From: Curtobacterium sp. UCD-KPL2560
Lineage (GTDB): Bacteria > Actinomycetota > Actinomycetes > Actinomycetales > Microbacteriaceae
DNA length: 33,960 nucleotides
Assembly (NCBI RefSeq): GCF_001705035.1
Contig: NZ_MCIG01000029.1
Coordinates: 1-33,960 of the forward strand
Reading direction: 5' to 3'
Part shown: piece by piece, positions 13,551 to 20,125 of the stretch
Numbering within the stretch: position 1 is the stretch's first letter
How the letters are laid out: each line of letters begins with the position of its first letter
The notes under the pieces: generated by a model
Database searches by the model: none
Seen by the model: the letters and a program-made list of their open reading frames with translations, nothing else
Told to the model about the DNA's origin: nothing
Position numbers and translations under genes: made by a program

Positions 13551-13760
13551 TTACGCGGCTCTTTCAGACCGGAGGCGCTTGATCCATGCCTCAGCTTCGG
13601 TCGGTTCGATCAGGTACTTCGTCCCGTAGCTGATTGCTACGAGCCGGCTCGACTTGATCTCGTTGCGGATTGCCTGAGCGCTCAGACCGGTCACGTTCGC
13701 TAGCTCCTTGACGGAGTAGAGAAGCTTTCCGGCGAGTGATGGCATGTCCGTGCTTGTCAT
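13551..13760 (-). CDS. Excisionase-like helix-turn-helix protein
   Basis: The 69-residue protein is a winged-HTH of the AlpA/Xis/HTH_17 type. It has LYSVKELANVTGLSAQAIRN, then the wing (SRLVAISYGTKYLIEPTEAEAW). Its size and position next to the Cro-like gene fit a recombination directionality factor or a second early regulator. It starts within an ATGA overlap. Confidence 0.78.
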   Translation of the reverse strand: MTSTDMPSLAGKLLYSVKELANVTGLSAQAIRNEIKSSRLVAISYGTKYLIEPTEAEAWIKRLRSERAA

Positions 13761-13978
13761 GCGGCACCTGCCATGAGTTCTGCGGGATGGATACGAAGAA
13801 CGCCGCCGACGGTGGCGAGCTCGGGCCACGTGAAGGTCGACTCGCCTAGGAGTCGTTCACGCAGCACGGGCTCACCGATGTCGGCGGCGTGCGCGAGAGT
13901 GCTGATGTCGACGCCGCGCTGCTGCATTGCTGATGCGATGCGGTTTGCGACGGTGCCGGGGGCTTCTGCTCTCTCCAT
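13757..13978 (-). CDS. Cro-like XRE regulator
   Basis: The 73-residue protein has an HTH fold (IASAMQQRGVDISTLAHAAD, then EPVLRERLLGESTFTWPELA). It is divergent from the CI-like repressor across a 91-nt control region. Its start is 6 nt after a strong -10 box and lacks a ribosome site, so the mRNA is probably leaderless. It should be the first lytic gene, opposing the repressor. Confidence 0.8.
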   Translation of the reverse strand: MERAEAPGTVANRIASAMQQRGVDISTLAHAADIGEPVLRERLLGESTFTWPELATVGGVLRIHPAELMAGAA

Positions 13979-13984
13979 GTGGAC

Positions 13985-14012
13985 AGCATACTCCCCAAGC
14001 GGAGAGTGTCAA
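13985..14012 (-). promoter_or_regulatory. Early leftward promoter with operator-like palindrome
   Basis: TTGACA (minus strand, 14012-14007), a 16-nt spacer, then TATGCT (13990-13985) form a near-consensus sigma-70 promoter. The imperfect palindrome ACTCCCCAAGCGGAGAGT (13990-14007) fills the spacer, ideal for repressor blocking. Transcription would start at about the A of ATG 13978. Confidence 0.8.
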
Positions 14013-14056
14013 GCATGTATGTGCCCAAGAGGCTCAAAAAGTTCCCGTATGGGCAG

Positions 14057-14062
14057 TAGGGT
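14057..14062 (+). promoter_or_regulatory. Repressor promoter -10 box
   Basis: TAGGGT lies 7 nt before the GTG start of the CI-like gene. The -35 region is poor (about TCAAAA), which would suit a regulated maintenance promoter. Leaderless translation is inferred. Confidence 0.5.
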
Positions 14063-14069
14063 GGTCCGC

Positions 14070-14447
14070 GTGGAGAAGTCTGTACTGAACGAGGCGCTGG
14101 CTGCGGAGATCCGGGCTGAGCGGGCGCGTAAGAAGGTCACCATCAAGGAACTCGCACTCGCGGCGGGCATGGTGGAGTCGACCCTGAACCGTGCGCTTGC
14201 CGGCCAGCGCGACATCAACGTCACGCAGATCGGTCTCATCGCACGGGCGCTGTCCGTCGACCCGTCTGTGCTCGTAACGCGGGCTGTCGAGTCGATCGGT
14301 GGGTTGGATGCGCTGGTGTCGGAGGTGCAGGGTCAGAATGTGACACCGCTTCGACCTGTGGAGTCGTACACCCTGGACGAGCTCGACAAGGAGCAGTACG
14401 CCGCCAACCGGGATCCGGAAGCGGATACCGACGAGCAGTTCGACTAA
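14070..14447 (+). CDS. CI-like phage repressor (XRE family)
   Basis: The 125-residue protein from GTG 14070 has an HTH at about 22-58 (TIKELALAAGMVESTLNRAL, then INVTQIGLIARAL). The C-terminal half is acidic with a YTLDELDKEQ segment. It has no recognisable S24 self-cleavage domain, and the following ImmA-type protease presumably inactivates it instead. Longer frames start upstream of the promoter and are less likely. It maintains lysogeny. Confidence 0.8.
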   Translation: MEKSVLNEALAAEIRAERARKKVTIKELALAAGMVESTLNRALAGQRDINVTQIGLIARALSVDPSVLVTRAVESIGGLDALVSEVQGQNVTPLRPVESYTLDELDKEQYAANRDPEADTDEQFD

Positions 14448-14465
14448 CCACCGACCTGGGGGGAC

Positions 14466-14828
14466 ATGTACGACCCGTACGAACATGCGGAAGCACTGGG
14501 GATCACCGTGCTCCACCGCCCCATCCGAACCGAGAACGGTCGCTGGTACCCGCAGCACAACCTCATCGTCATCCGCGAAGGACTACGGAGAGTGCACGAC
14601 CGGTCTGCCCTGGCCCATGAGGTCGCGCACGCCATCCTCGGGCACGAAGACGACCGGCCAAAGCATGAAGTCCAGGCCGACCGGCTGGCTGCTGCCAACC
14701 TGATCGACCTGGACCAGTGTGTTGAGTTGATGAAGTGGGCGCCTGACTGTGCACGTCTCGCCCGGGAGTTGGACGTGTCTACCCGGCTTGCTCGAGTGTT
14801 CCTGCTGACCCATCAGCTGGCTGGTTGA
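14466..14828 (+). CDS. ImmA/IrrE-family metallopeptidase
   Basis: The 120-residue protein has the HExxH zinc motif (HEVAH, 51-55) and a third ligand candidate, E68, in KHEVQADRLAA. In ICEBs1, ImmA cleaves the ImmR repressor on induction, and here it lies 18 nt after the CI-like gene in the same direction. ATG 14466 follows GGGGGGA. Its last 50 nt overlap the 3' end of the integrase gene on the opposite strand. Confidence 0.88.
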   Translation: MYDPYEHAEALGITVLHRPIRTENGRWYPQHNLIVIREGLRRVHDRSALAHEVAHAILGHEDDRPKHEVQADRLAAANLIDLDQCVELMKWAPDCARLARELDVSTRLARVFLLTHQLAG

Positions 14829-16017
14829 ACAGCTCCCCCATCTGGGCAAGGCCGAGCCTCATCCGTCCGATATCGTTGCGCCGCTTGTAGGCGTTGGTCT
14901 GCATGCGGGACGCGTGGCCGGCGATCTGCACGATCACGTCGTCGGGCACTCCCGCGAGTGTGAGAAGGTCGATAGCCCCGTGACGAAGATCGTGGAGGCG
15001 GACGTTGCGATCTAACCCGGTCTGCTTGAGCAGTTCGCGCCAGTTGCGGCTGTGGTCGTTGGGGTCGATCGGACGGCCCTGGTCGGTGAAGACGAGCCCG
15101 TTGTCGTTTGGTGGGTACAGCGCCATGTGCCGCTCGAGTACGGCCGCGAGCGGGTTGACGAGCGGGATGATGCGCCACCCGTTTTTCGACTTGGGGCGAG
15201 TGAGGAACAGCCCGCCCTTGACGTGCCGATACTCGTAGTCGGCGGGCGCGTCGATGCGTCGTTCTGGGCACTCGGCTCCGCGACGGTGGAGGCAGCGTCC
15301 GTCGCATCCGTGCTGCCATGTGAAGCGTTGCAGCTGCCAGGAGATATCGAGCACGTCTGTCACGCGGTCGGCTTCGAGTCCGATGATCTCGCCGCGTCGT
15401 GCGCCGGTCAGCAATGTGGTTGCCCACAGCGCAAACAGTGGTCCGCCGTTGTCGCGGACGTGCGCGAATACGTCGAGCGTTTCCTGCAGGTCGAGCACGT
15501 CGAGGTCAGGGACGCCCTTCCTCGGCGCCGCCATCATCTTCGCTGGGTTCTGCCCGATGCGTCCCTCCCGGACGGCCCATTCGAGCGAGGCGGACATGAT
15601 GCGGTGTGCCAGGTTCGCAGTGTCGGGTGATTGACCGGCGCGGAGCATGTTGTCGGTGACGCGGCGGATGATCGTCGCGGACAGCCCAGAGAGGCGAGTG
15701 GTGCCGATGGTGGGGATGACCCACTTGTAGGTGATCTGCCTGTACCGTTCCGCCGTCTTGGGTCGGACTTCGCGTACGGCGATCTGCTCGTACCAGTAGG
15801 TGAACCACTGCGCCACAGTCATGTTCGCGGTGGGGAGGTCGCCGGTCTTGCGGAGCTCGGCGCGCAGTTCGTCCAGCTTGGCGAGGACGACTGCCTTATC
15901 CCGGTGCCGGACTGTCCGGCGGCGGCGTTTGCCATCGAGCGGCGGTAGTTCCACCGCGACGGTCCAATAGCCGCGCGCGTCCTTGTAGACGGACGATTCG
16001 CCCTTGCCGCGACTCAT
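14779..16017 (-). CDS. int: Tyrosine-type phage integrase
   Basis: The 412-residue protein has an N-terminal arm-binding domain (SSVYKDARGYWTVAVELPP), a SAM-like core-binding domain (about 65-160) and the catalytic domain. The catalytic set is R207 or R208 (TGARRGE), K278 (KSKNGWR), H342 and R345 (LHDLRHGA), H368 (AGHAS) and Y377. A cluster of cysteines and histidines at 236-250 interrupts the catalytic domain. Start ATG 16017 overlaps the upstream HD gene (ATGA). It integrates the phage at the tRNA-Thr gene about 900 nt away. Confidence 0.95.
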   Translation of the reverse strand: MSRGKGESSVYKDARGYWTVAVELPPLDGKRRRRTVRHRDKAVVLAKLDELRAELRKTGDLPTANMTVAQWFTYWYEQIAVREVRPKTAERYRQITYKWVIPTIGTTRLSGLSATIIRRVTDNMLRAGQSPDTANLAHRIMSASLEWAVREGRIGQNPAKMMAAPRKGVPDLDVLDLQETLDVFAHVRDNGGPLFALWATTLLTGARRGEIIGLEADRVTDVLDISWQLQRFTWQHGCDGRCLHRRGAECPERRIDAPADYEYRHVKGGLFLTRPKSKNGWRIIPLVNPLAAVLERHMALYPPNDNGLVFTDQGRPIDPNDHSRNWRELLKQTGLDRNVRLHDLRHGAIDLLTLAGVPDDVIVQIAGHASRMQTNAYKRRNDIGRMRLGLAQMGELFNQPADGSAGTLEQAG

Positions 16018-16451
16018 GCTGCCTCGATCAGCCGACGAGCCTTCGCATACTTCCGGGTCAGCCGAGCGATCGTCGCGTCGTCGAGAAGCGCGAGGCGAGA
16101 CGGGTCGGTATTGTCTGCAATGTCTGCAAGCTTGATTGAAGTAGCTCCACCATGCCTGCCAATGGCTGCGTAGTAGTCCTCCGGCGTCACGTCAGGGGTG
16201 CGCGTCACCAGCTCAACCATATTGATCACAAGCCAGTCAACGCCTGCCGCATGCAGATCATCACGAGTCGCCGGGGAATCTTCGAGTACGTCGTGGAGCC
16301 ATCCAGCCGCGACGACGTTCTCCGAGTTTCCTTCTGCGGACAGGCGCTGGGCCACGCGCGCAGGATGCTCGATGTACGGGTTCCCGGCCTTGTCGGTCTG
16401 CCCAATGTGGGCGATGTGCGCGATTGCCCTCGCGATCTCGATCTGGCTCAC
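16014..16451 (-). CDS. HD-domain hydrolase, small alarmone hydrolase-like
   Basis: The 145-residue protein carries the HD signature in the order seen in RelA/SpoT hydrolase domains and MESH1: YIEHPARVAQRL (H29), AGWLHDVLEDS (H53-D54), a VTRTPD turn and SIKLADIADNTD (D110, N114). It lacks a synthetase domain and has the length of free-standing hydrolases. It might remove pppGpp/ppGpp, or another nucleotide. It is coupled to the integrase gene by ATGA; GTG 16451 follows AGGAG by 6 nt. Confidence 0.8.
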   Translation of the reverse strand: MSQIEIARAIAHIAHIGQTDKAGNPYIEHPARVAQRLSAEGNSENVVAAGWLHDVLEDSPATRDDLHAAGVDWLVINMVELVTRTPDVTPEDYYAAIGRHGGATSIKLADIADNTDPSRLALLDDATIARLTRKYAKARRLIEAA

Positions 16452-16621
16452 GTGTAGCTCCTAGCTCCTGCTGCTGTGTTCGTTGCCGTTGGCCCGGTCA
16501 CCGTTGACCGGTACTGCTCTTCTGTGCTGTCGGTGGTCACGCATAGCGTGGTCGTGTTCCTCTCCTGGTTAGGTCAGGCGTGGGGCGTGAGGGCTGGTCC
16601 GTTGCCGCGGGCCGGCCCTAC

Positions 16622-16798
16622 TTACAGCTCGCCGGCCTCGTGCCGCTTGATGCAGCGCTTGCACGTAGCGTCTTCAGGTGTCGGCTCTTCTGGGCCGATG
16701 ACGGTGCCGCCGTGAGCATTTGCCTGCCCGCAAAGCGGGAACTTCTGAGCGACGGCTCGCGCCCCGTCGTCGAACCGGTAGATGTGCCGGGCGCTCAT
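16622..16798 (-). CDS. Small zinc-finger-like phage protein
   Basis: The 58-residue protein starts at ATG 16798, 6 nt after an AGGAGAAG site, so the longer frame to 16846 is not needed. It has a central CGQANAH segment and CKRC in the C-terminal part, a possible zinc site. It is the phage gene closest to attR. No family is recognised. Confidence 0.7.
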   Translation of the reverse strand: MSARHIYRFDDGARAVAQKFPLCGQANAHGGTVIGPEEPTPEDATCKRCIKRHEAGEL

Positions 16799-16852
16799 CT
16801 TCTTCTCCTGTCGTACTGCAAGTCGTGGTGCCAATCCTGTAGCCATGCCTAT

Positions 16853-16893
16853 CGGCCCATCGCTTTACCGGTGGGCCGTATGGTCAGCATACG
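16853..16893. repeat. Two small inverted repeats beside attR
   Basis: CGGCCCA/TGGGCCG (16853-16878) and CGTATG/CATACG (16877-16893) overlap by two bases, about 40-80 nt inside attR. They could be integrase or excisionase arm sites or promoter operators. Confidence 0.55.
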
Positions 16894-16934
16894 CACCCGA
16901 TGGTGCACATGCAACTCCATATGGACAGATTACA

Positions 16935-16982
16935 CCGTACTTGTAATACGGGGGTTGCGGGTTCGAGTCCCGCTGCCGGCCC
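16935..16982 (+). other. attR: 3' part of tRNA-Thr(TGU)
   Basis: The anticodon stem-loop CCGTA-CTTGTAA-TACGG (16935-16951), variable loop, T-arm GCGGG-TTCGAGT-CCCGC (16957-16973) and 3' acceptor strand TGCCGGC (16974-16980) read on the plus strand. The sequence before 16935 has no D-arm or 5' acceptor strand, so the tRNA is cut. This is the expected product of integration into a tRNA 3' half; the intact gene should be restored at attL. The exact crossover cannot be fixed without attL. Confidence 0.88.
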
Positions 16983-17028
16983 TGGATCAGGGCCCGCTCG
17001 TGGTGCCCGATGTGGAGCCGTGGACGGA

Positions 17029-17065
17029 CGAGAGGCCCGGACGATGTGATCGTCCGGGCCTCTCG
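17029..17065 (+). terminator. 17-bp perfect hairpin terminator
   Basis: CGAGAGGCCCGGACGAT and its complement flank GTG. It lies about 50 nt after the host tRNA remnant and was probably its terminator. The rest of 16983-17290 shows no gene. Confidence 0.8.
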
Positions 17066-17290
17066 GCGCGTGTGGAACACGGATCAGGGTGTGTTCCGGG
17101 CGCTCGACGCGGTAACCAGCCGGCCGTGTCCCGAGGATGACACCTGTCCGGGGGACGTGTCCACGATTTCCGGCGACTCCGCGGGTTCCCGCACGATCGT
17201 GCCGGAACCGGCTCGGCCGGGTGCGTCGGGCGCGCGGCCCACGGCGCCCCGCGCCCGGCGCCGGGTCCCTGCTGCTCGGTGCCCGGTGCC

Positions 17291-18322
17291 TCAGCGTCCG
17301 CCGGTGATCTTCCGCTCACGCTGCGCGACGCCCGCGGTGCCGTAGGGGTAGTCGTCGACCCGCGGGGCGCTCGCGTCGGTCAGGGTCCGCAGCTCGTCGT
17401 CGGTCAGGACGAGGTCGGCCGCGCCGAGGTTGTCCTCGAGCTGCGACAGGGTCCGCACGCCGAGGATCACGCTCGTGACGGCGGGACGCGCGAGCAGCCA
17501 GGCGAGGGCGACCTGCGACCGCGACGCCCCGTGTGCATCGGCGACCGCGGACACGGCGTCGAGCACGGCCCAGGTGCGCTCGTCGGCGTTCCGGGCCTCC
17601 CACGCCTCCATGCCGCGTGCGGGGTCCTCGCCGAGGCGGGTCGCCCCGGTCGGTGCCTCGTCGCGCTGGTACTTGCCGGTGAGCCACCCGCCGGCCAACG
17701 GGGACCAGGGCAGCAGGCCGATGCCCGCGTCGAGGCAGGCGGGGACGACCTCGTGCTCGATGTCGCGCACGAGCAGGTTGTACTGCGGCTGCAGCGTCAC
17801 CGGAGGAGCCCAGCCGTGCGCCTTCGCCTCGTACACGGCCTTCGTGACCTGGTAGCCGAGGTAGTTCGAGAACCCGTAGGTGCCGATCTTGCCCGCGGAC
17901 ACCGCGTCGTCGAGGAAGCGCAGGGTCTCCTCGATCGGCGTCAGGGCGTCCCAGGCGTGCATCTGGTACAGGTCGATGTGGTCGACGCCGAGTCGCTCGA
18001 GCGAGGCGTCGAGGGCGACCCGGAGGTGCCGTCGGGACAGGCCGAGGTCGTTCGGTCCGTCGCCCTGGGGGAAGCGGCCCTTCGTCGCGAGGACGACCTG
18101 GCGCGCCTCGGTGGGGTGGGCGGCGAGCCAGCGGCCGATGATGCGCTCGGACTCGTTGCCGGAGTACACGTCCGCCGTGTCGACGAGGGTGCCGCCGGCC
18201 GCGACGAACGCATCGAGGATCTGGTGGGAGGTGGGTTCGTCGGCTTCGCTGCCGAACGTCATGGTGCCGAGGGTCAGCGTCGACACCGATGTCCCGCTGT
18301 TGCCGAGGAGTCTGTAGTCCAT
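17291..18322 (-). CDS. Aldo/keto reductase
   Basis: The 343-residue protein folds as an AKR (beta/alpha) barrel. The catalytic tetrad is D48 and Y53 (VDTADVYSG), K81 (ATKGRF) and H122 (YQMHAWD). The cofactor pocket is visible in YGFSNYLG and VILGVRTLSQLEDNLGA. It belongs to the group of general NADPH-dependent reductases of carbonyl compounds with unknown substrate. The start ATG is 7 nt after TAGCGT, so the mRNA may be leaderless. It is the first host gene right of the prophage and reads toward it. Confidence 0.9.
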   Translation of the reverse strand: MDYRLLGNSGTSVSTLTLGTMTFGSEADEPTSHQILDAFVAAGGTLVDTADVYSGNESERIIGRWLAAHPTEARQVVLATKGRFPQGDGPNDLGLSRRHLRVALDASLERLGVDHIDLYQMHAWDALTPIEETLRFLDDAVSAGKIGTYGFSNYLGYQVTKAVYEAKAHGWAPPVTLQPQYNLLVRDIEHEVVPACLDAGIGLLPWSPLAGGWLTGKYQRDEAPTGATRLGEDPARGMEAWEARNADERTWAVLDAVSAVADAHGASRSQVALAWLLARPAVTSVILGVRTLSQLEDNLGAADLVLTDDELRTLTDASAPRVDDYPYGTAGVAQRERKITGGR

Positions 18323-18425
18323 GCGCCGGACGCTACGCCCGGCGCGGTGCGCGGAGGAGGACCCGCGAGTACCTGTCAGCGCGGTCCGGACAGGACGGAC
18401 CGGCGTCACCCCTCGATGAACGCGA

Positions 18426-19217
18426 TCACTGCGTGGTCCCGCCCCGGATGAACCCGATCGCCGCCTCACGGAAGTGCCGCGACGTCGGCGCGTTGAAGTG
18501 GTTCCGCCCCGGGATCTCGAAGAACGACGCGTCCGGCGCCGCCTCCGCCAGTCGCACCGCGCTGTCCTTGATCCCGTCCTCGCTGCCGGCGGCCATCAGG
18601 ATCGGCTGCGTCGGGGCGTTCTGCGGCGTCGGCTCGATGCTGTCCCGCATCCCCTCGACCATCGCGACGAGCGCCTGCAGGTCGTTGCCCTCGATGCTGC
18701 CCGCCATCTGCAGGTACCCGTTCGTCACGCGGTCCTCGATCGGGGTCCCGTCGGCGATGTACGCCTTCGCCTGGTCGACGGCCACGCGGCGCATCGGGTC
18801 GGCGTCCGGGATGCCGCCGAGCACGGCACGCGAGATGCGGTCCGGGATGCGCTCGGCGGTGTGCCAGCCGACGCGGGCGCCGAGCGAGTAGCCGAGGAAC
18901 ACGACGTCGGACAGCAGGTAGGTGTCGATGACCGTGGTGACGTCCGCGACGAGCAGGTCCATCGAGTACGCGGAGGGGTCGTGCGGCTTCGACGAGGCAC
19001 CGTGGCCGCGCTGGTCGAGCGCGACGACCCGGTGTCCGGCGCGGACGAGGTCGCGGGTCCAGCCGGAGGCGTGCCAGTTGAGGACCGCGCCGGACGCGAA
19101 CCCGTGCACCGCGACGACGACGGGGGCGTCCGGGTCGCCGAAGTCGTAGGTCGCGAGCTTGAGCCCGTCGGGCGACATCACGGCACGGGGACGGGGTGCT
19201 TCGGGGACGAGTGACAT
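18426..19217 (-). CDS. Alpha/beta hydrolase
   Basis: The 263-residue protein is a typical alpha/beta hydrolase. HGF (38-40) forms the oxyanion region, GYSLGA (109-114) holds the nucleophile S111, D214 lies in GSEDGIKD, and H240 in GRNHFNA completes the triad. The fold has LDQRGHGAS at the usual place after strand 4. The substrate is unknown; it might be an esterase. A TAGCCT box lies 9 nt before the ATG. It is divergent from the epimerase gene across only 35 nt. Confidence 0.9.
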   Translation of the reverse strand: MSLVPEAPRPRAVMSPDGLKLATYDFGDPDAPVVVAVHGFASGAVLNWHASGWTRDLVRAGHRVVALDQRGHGASSKPHDPSAYSMDLLVADVTTVIDTYLLSDVVFLGYSLGARVGWHTAERIPDRISRAVLGGIPDADPMRRVAVDQAKAYIADGTPIEDRVTNGYLQMAGSIEGNDLQALVAMVEGMRDSIEPTPQNAPTQPILMAAGSEDGIKDSAVRLAEAAPDASFFEIPGRNHFNAPTSRHFREAAIGFIRGGTTQ

Positions 19218-19252
19218 GGCGCCACCAGGCTACCGGGGGCAGGGTGGTGGGC

Positions 19253-20014
19253 ATGGACGGTTACGGCGGCGATCAGGTCCGGGCGGCGGAACGGCCGCAC
19301 CTCGAGGCGGGGGAACCCCTCATGCAGCGCGCGGCGGACGGGTTGGCGCGGATCGTCGGCGACCTCCTCGACGACCCGGCGGTCCGGCCCGTCGACGGCC
19401 CGGGGTCGGTCCTTGTGCTGGTGGGGAGCGGTGACAACGGCGGGGACGCCCTGTTCGCGGCGGCCCGCCTGGCGTCGGACGGGAGGCGCGTGGCACTGGT
19501 GCGCGTCGGCTCACGCGTGCACGAGGCGGGCCTGGCAGCGGCGCTGGACGCCGGGGCGCGCCTCCTGGCCGGTCCCGGTCCGTCGCGTGCCGACGCCGGG
19601 GCGGCGGACGTGCTCCGCGCCGCAGCGGTCCCGGACGGGCCGCGGCTCGCGGCCGTCGTGACCGAGGCCGCTGCGGCGGCCGACGTGCTGCTCGACGGCA
19701 TCCTCGGGATCGGGGCGTCGGGTCCGGTGGCCCTGCGCTCGCCCGCGCGCGATGTGGTCGACGCCGTCCGCGAGCTCGCCCGCGACCAGCGGGCGCCGTT
19801 CGTGGTGGCGGTGGACCTGCCGAGCGGCGTCGATCCGGACACCGGCGGTGTGGCGGACGAGCACGTGCTGCACGCCGACGTGACGGTGACGTTCGGCGGG
19901 GTCAAGGCCGGGCTGCTCCGCGGGCCGGGAGCGACCCTCGCCGGTCGGGTCGAGTTGGTCGACGTGGGCATCGGCGACGAGCTCGCGGCGGTGGAGCCGC
20001 TCGTCCGCACCTGA
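19253..20014 (+). CDS. NAD(P)H-hydrate epimerase (YjeF N-domain)
   Basis: The 253-residue protein is a free-standing YjeF N-terminal domain. GSGDNGGDALFAARL (58-72) is the phosphate-binding signature, DGILGIG (148-154) follows, and DLPSGVD (188-194) carries the catalytic region. It epimerises damaged (R)-NAD(P)H hydrate so that the partner dehydratase can repair it. No dehydratase domain is fused here. The ATG at 19253 is favoured; GTG 19247 is an alternative and no good ribosome site is visible. Confidence 0.85.
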   Translation: MDGYGGDQVRAAERPHLEAGEPLMQRAADGLARIVGDLLDDPAVRPVDGPGSVLVLVGSGDNGGDALFAAARLASDGRRVALVRVGSRVHEAGLAAALDAGARLLAGPGPSRADAGAADVLRAAAVPDGPRLAAVVTEAAAAADVLLDGILGIGASGPVALRSPARDVVDAVRELARDQRAPFVVAVDLPSGVDPDTGGVADEHVLHADVTVTFGGVKAGLLRGPGATLAGRVELVDVGIGDELAAVEPLVRT

Positions 20015-20016
20015 GC

Positions 20017-20060
20017 CGCACCGGGGCAGCACCGGGTCAGCACCGGGTCAGCACCGACCC
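20017..20060. repeat. 11-bp tandem repeat, four units
   Basis: GCACCGGG(G/T)CA occurs three times, and a diverged fourth unit follows, directly after the epimerase stop codon. A CGGGGTCAGC pair and a small palindrome lie at about 20089-20113. The stretch separates two convergent genes. Confidence 0.7.
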
Positions 20061-20125
20061 CTGCGCGCAGACCGATGCTCGTGCTCGCCGGGGTCAGCGC
20101 TGATCGGGGTCAGCAGGCAAGGGCG

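Larger units (their letters stand above)
1..16982. mobile_element. Prophage, right-hand part (attR side)
   Basis: Integrase, CI/Cro-type regulators, excisionase-like protein, recombination and replication genes and an HNH nuclease run as one leftward block that stops at a split tRNA-Thr gene. The block has more AT-rich codons than the genes right of 17,290. The layout from integrase through early genes to HNH is that of temperate actinobacteriophages, in which the HNH gene usually precedes the terminase. Terminase, capsid, tail and lysis genes are absent here, so the element continues left of the window. No early gene is visibly broken, which suggests a recent insertion that may be functional. 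Confidence 0.93.

Noticed and set aside
13232-13560. Complete tmRNA or tRNA
   Set aside because: Only a T-arm and CCA end fit. No matching 5' acceptor strand, D-arm or tag-and-stop frame was found; GGTGGTG at 13443 pairs only with wobbles.
14070-14828. Toxin-antitoxin pair of XRE plus ImmA/IrrE type
   Set aside because: The position opposite a Cro-like gene and next to the integrase fits phage immunity (repressor plus protease) better than a toxin pair.
17291-19217. Aldo/keto reductase and hydrolase as prophage cargo
   Set aside because: They lie outside attR, have host-like codon use and are not coupled to the phage operon.
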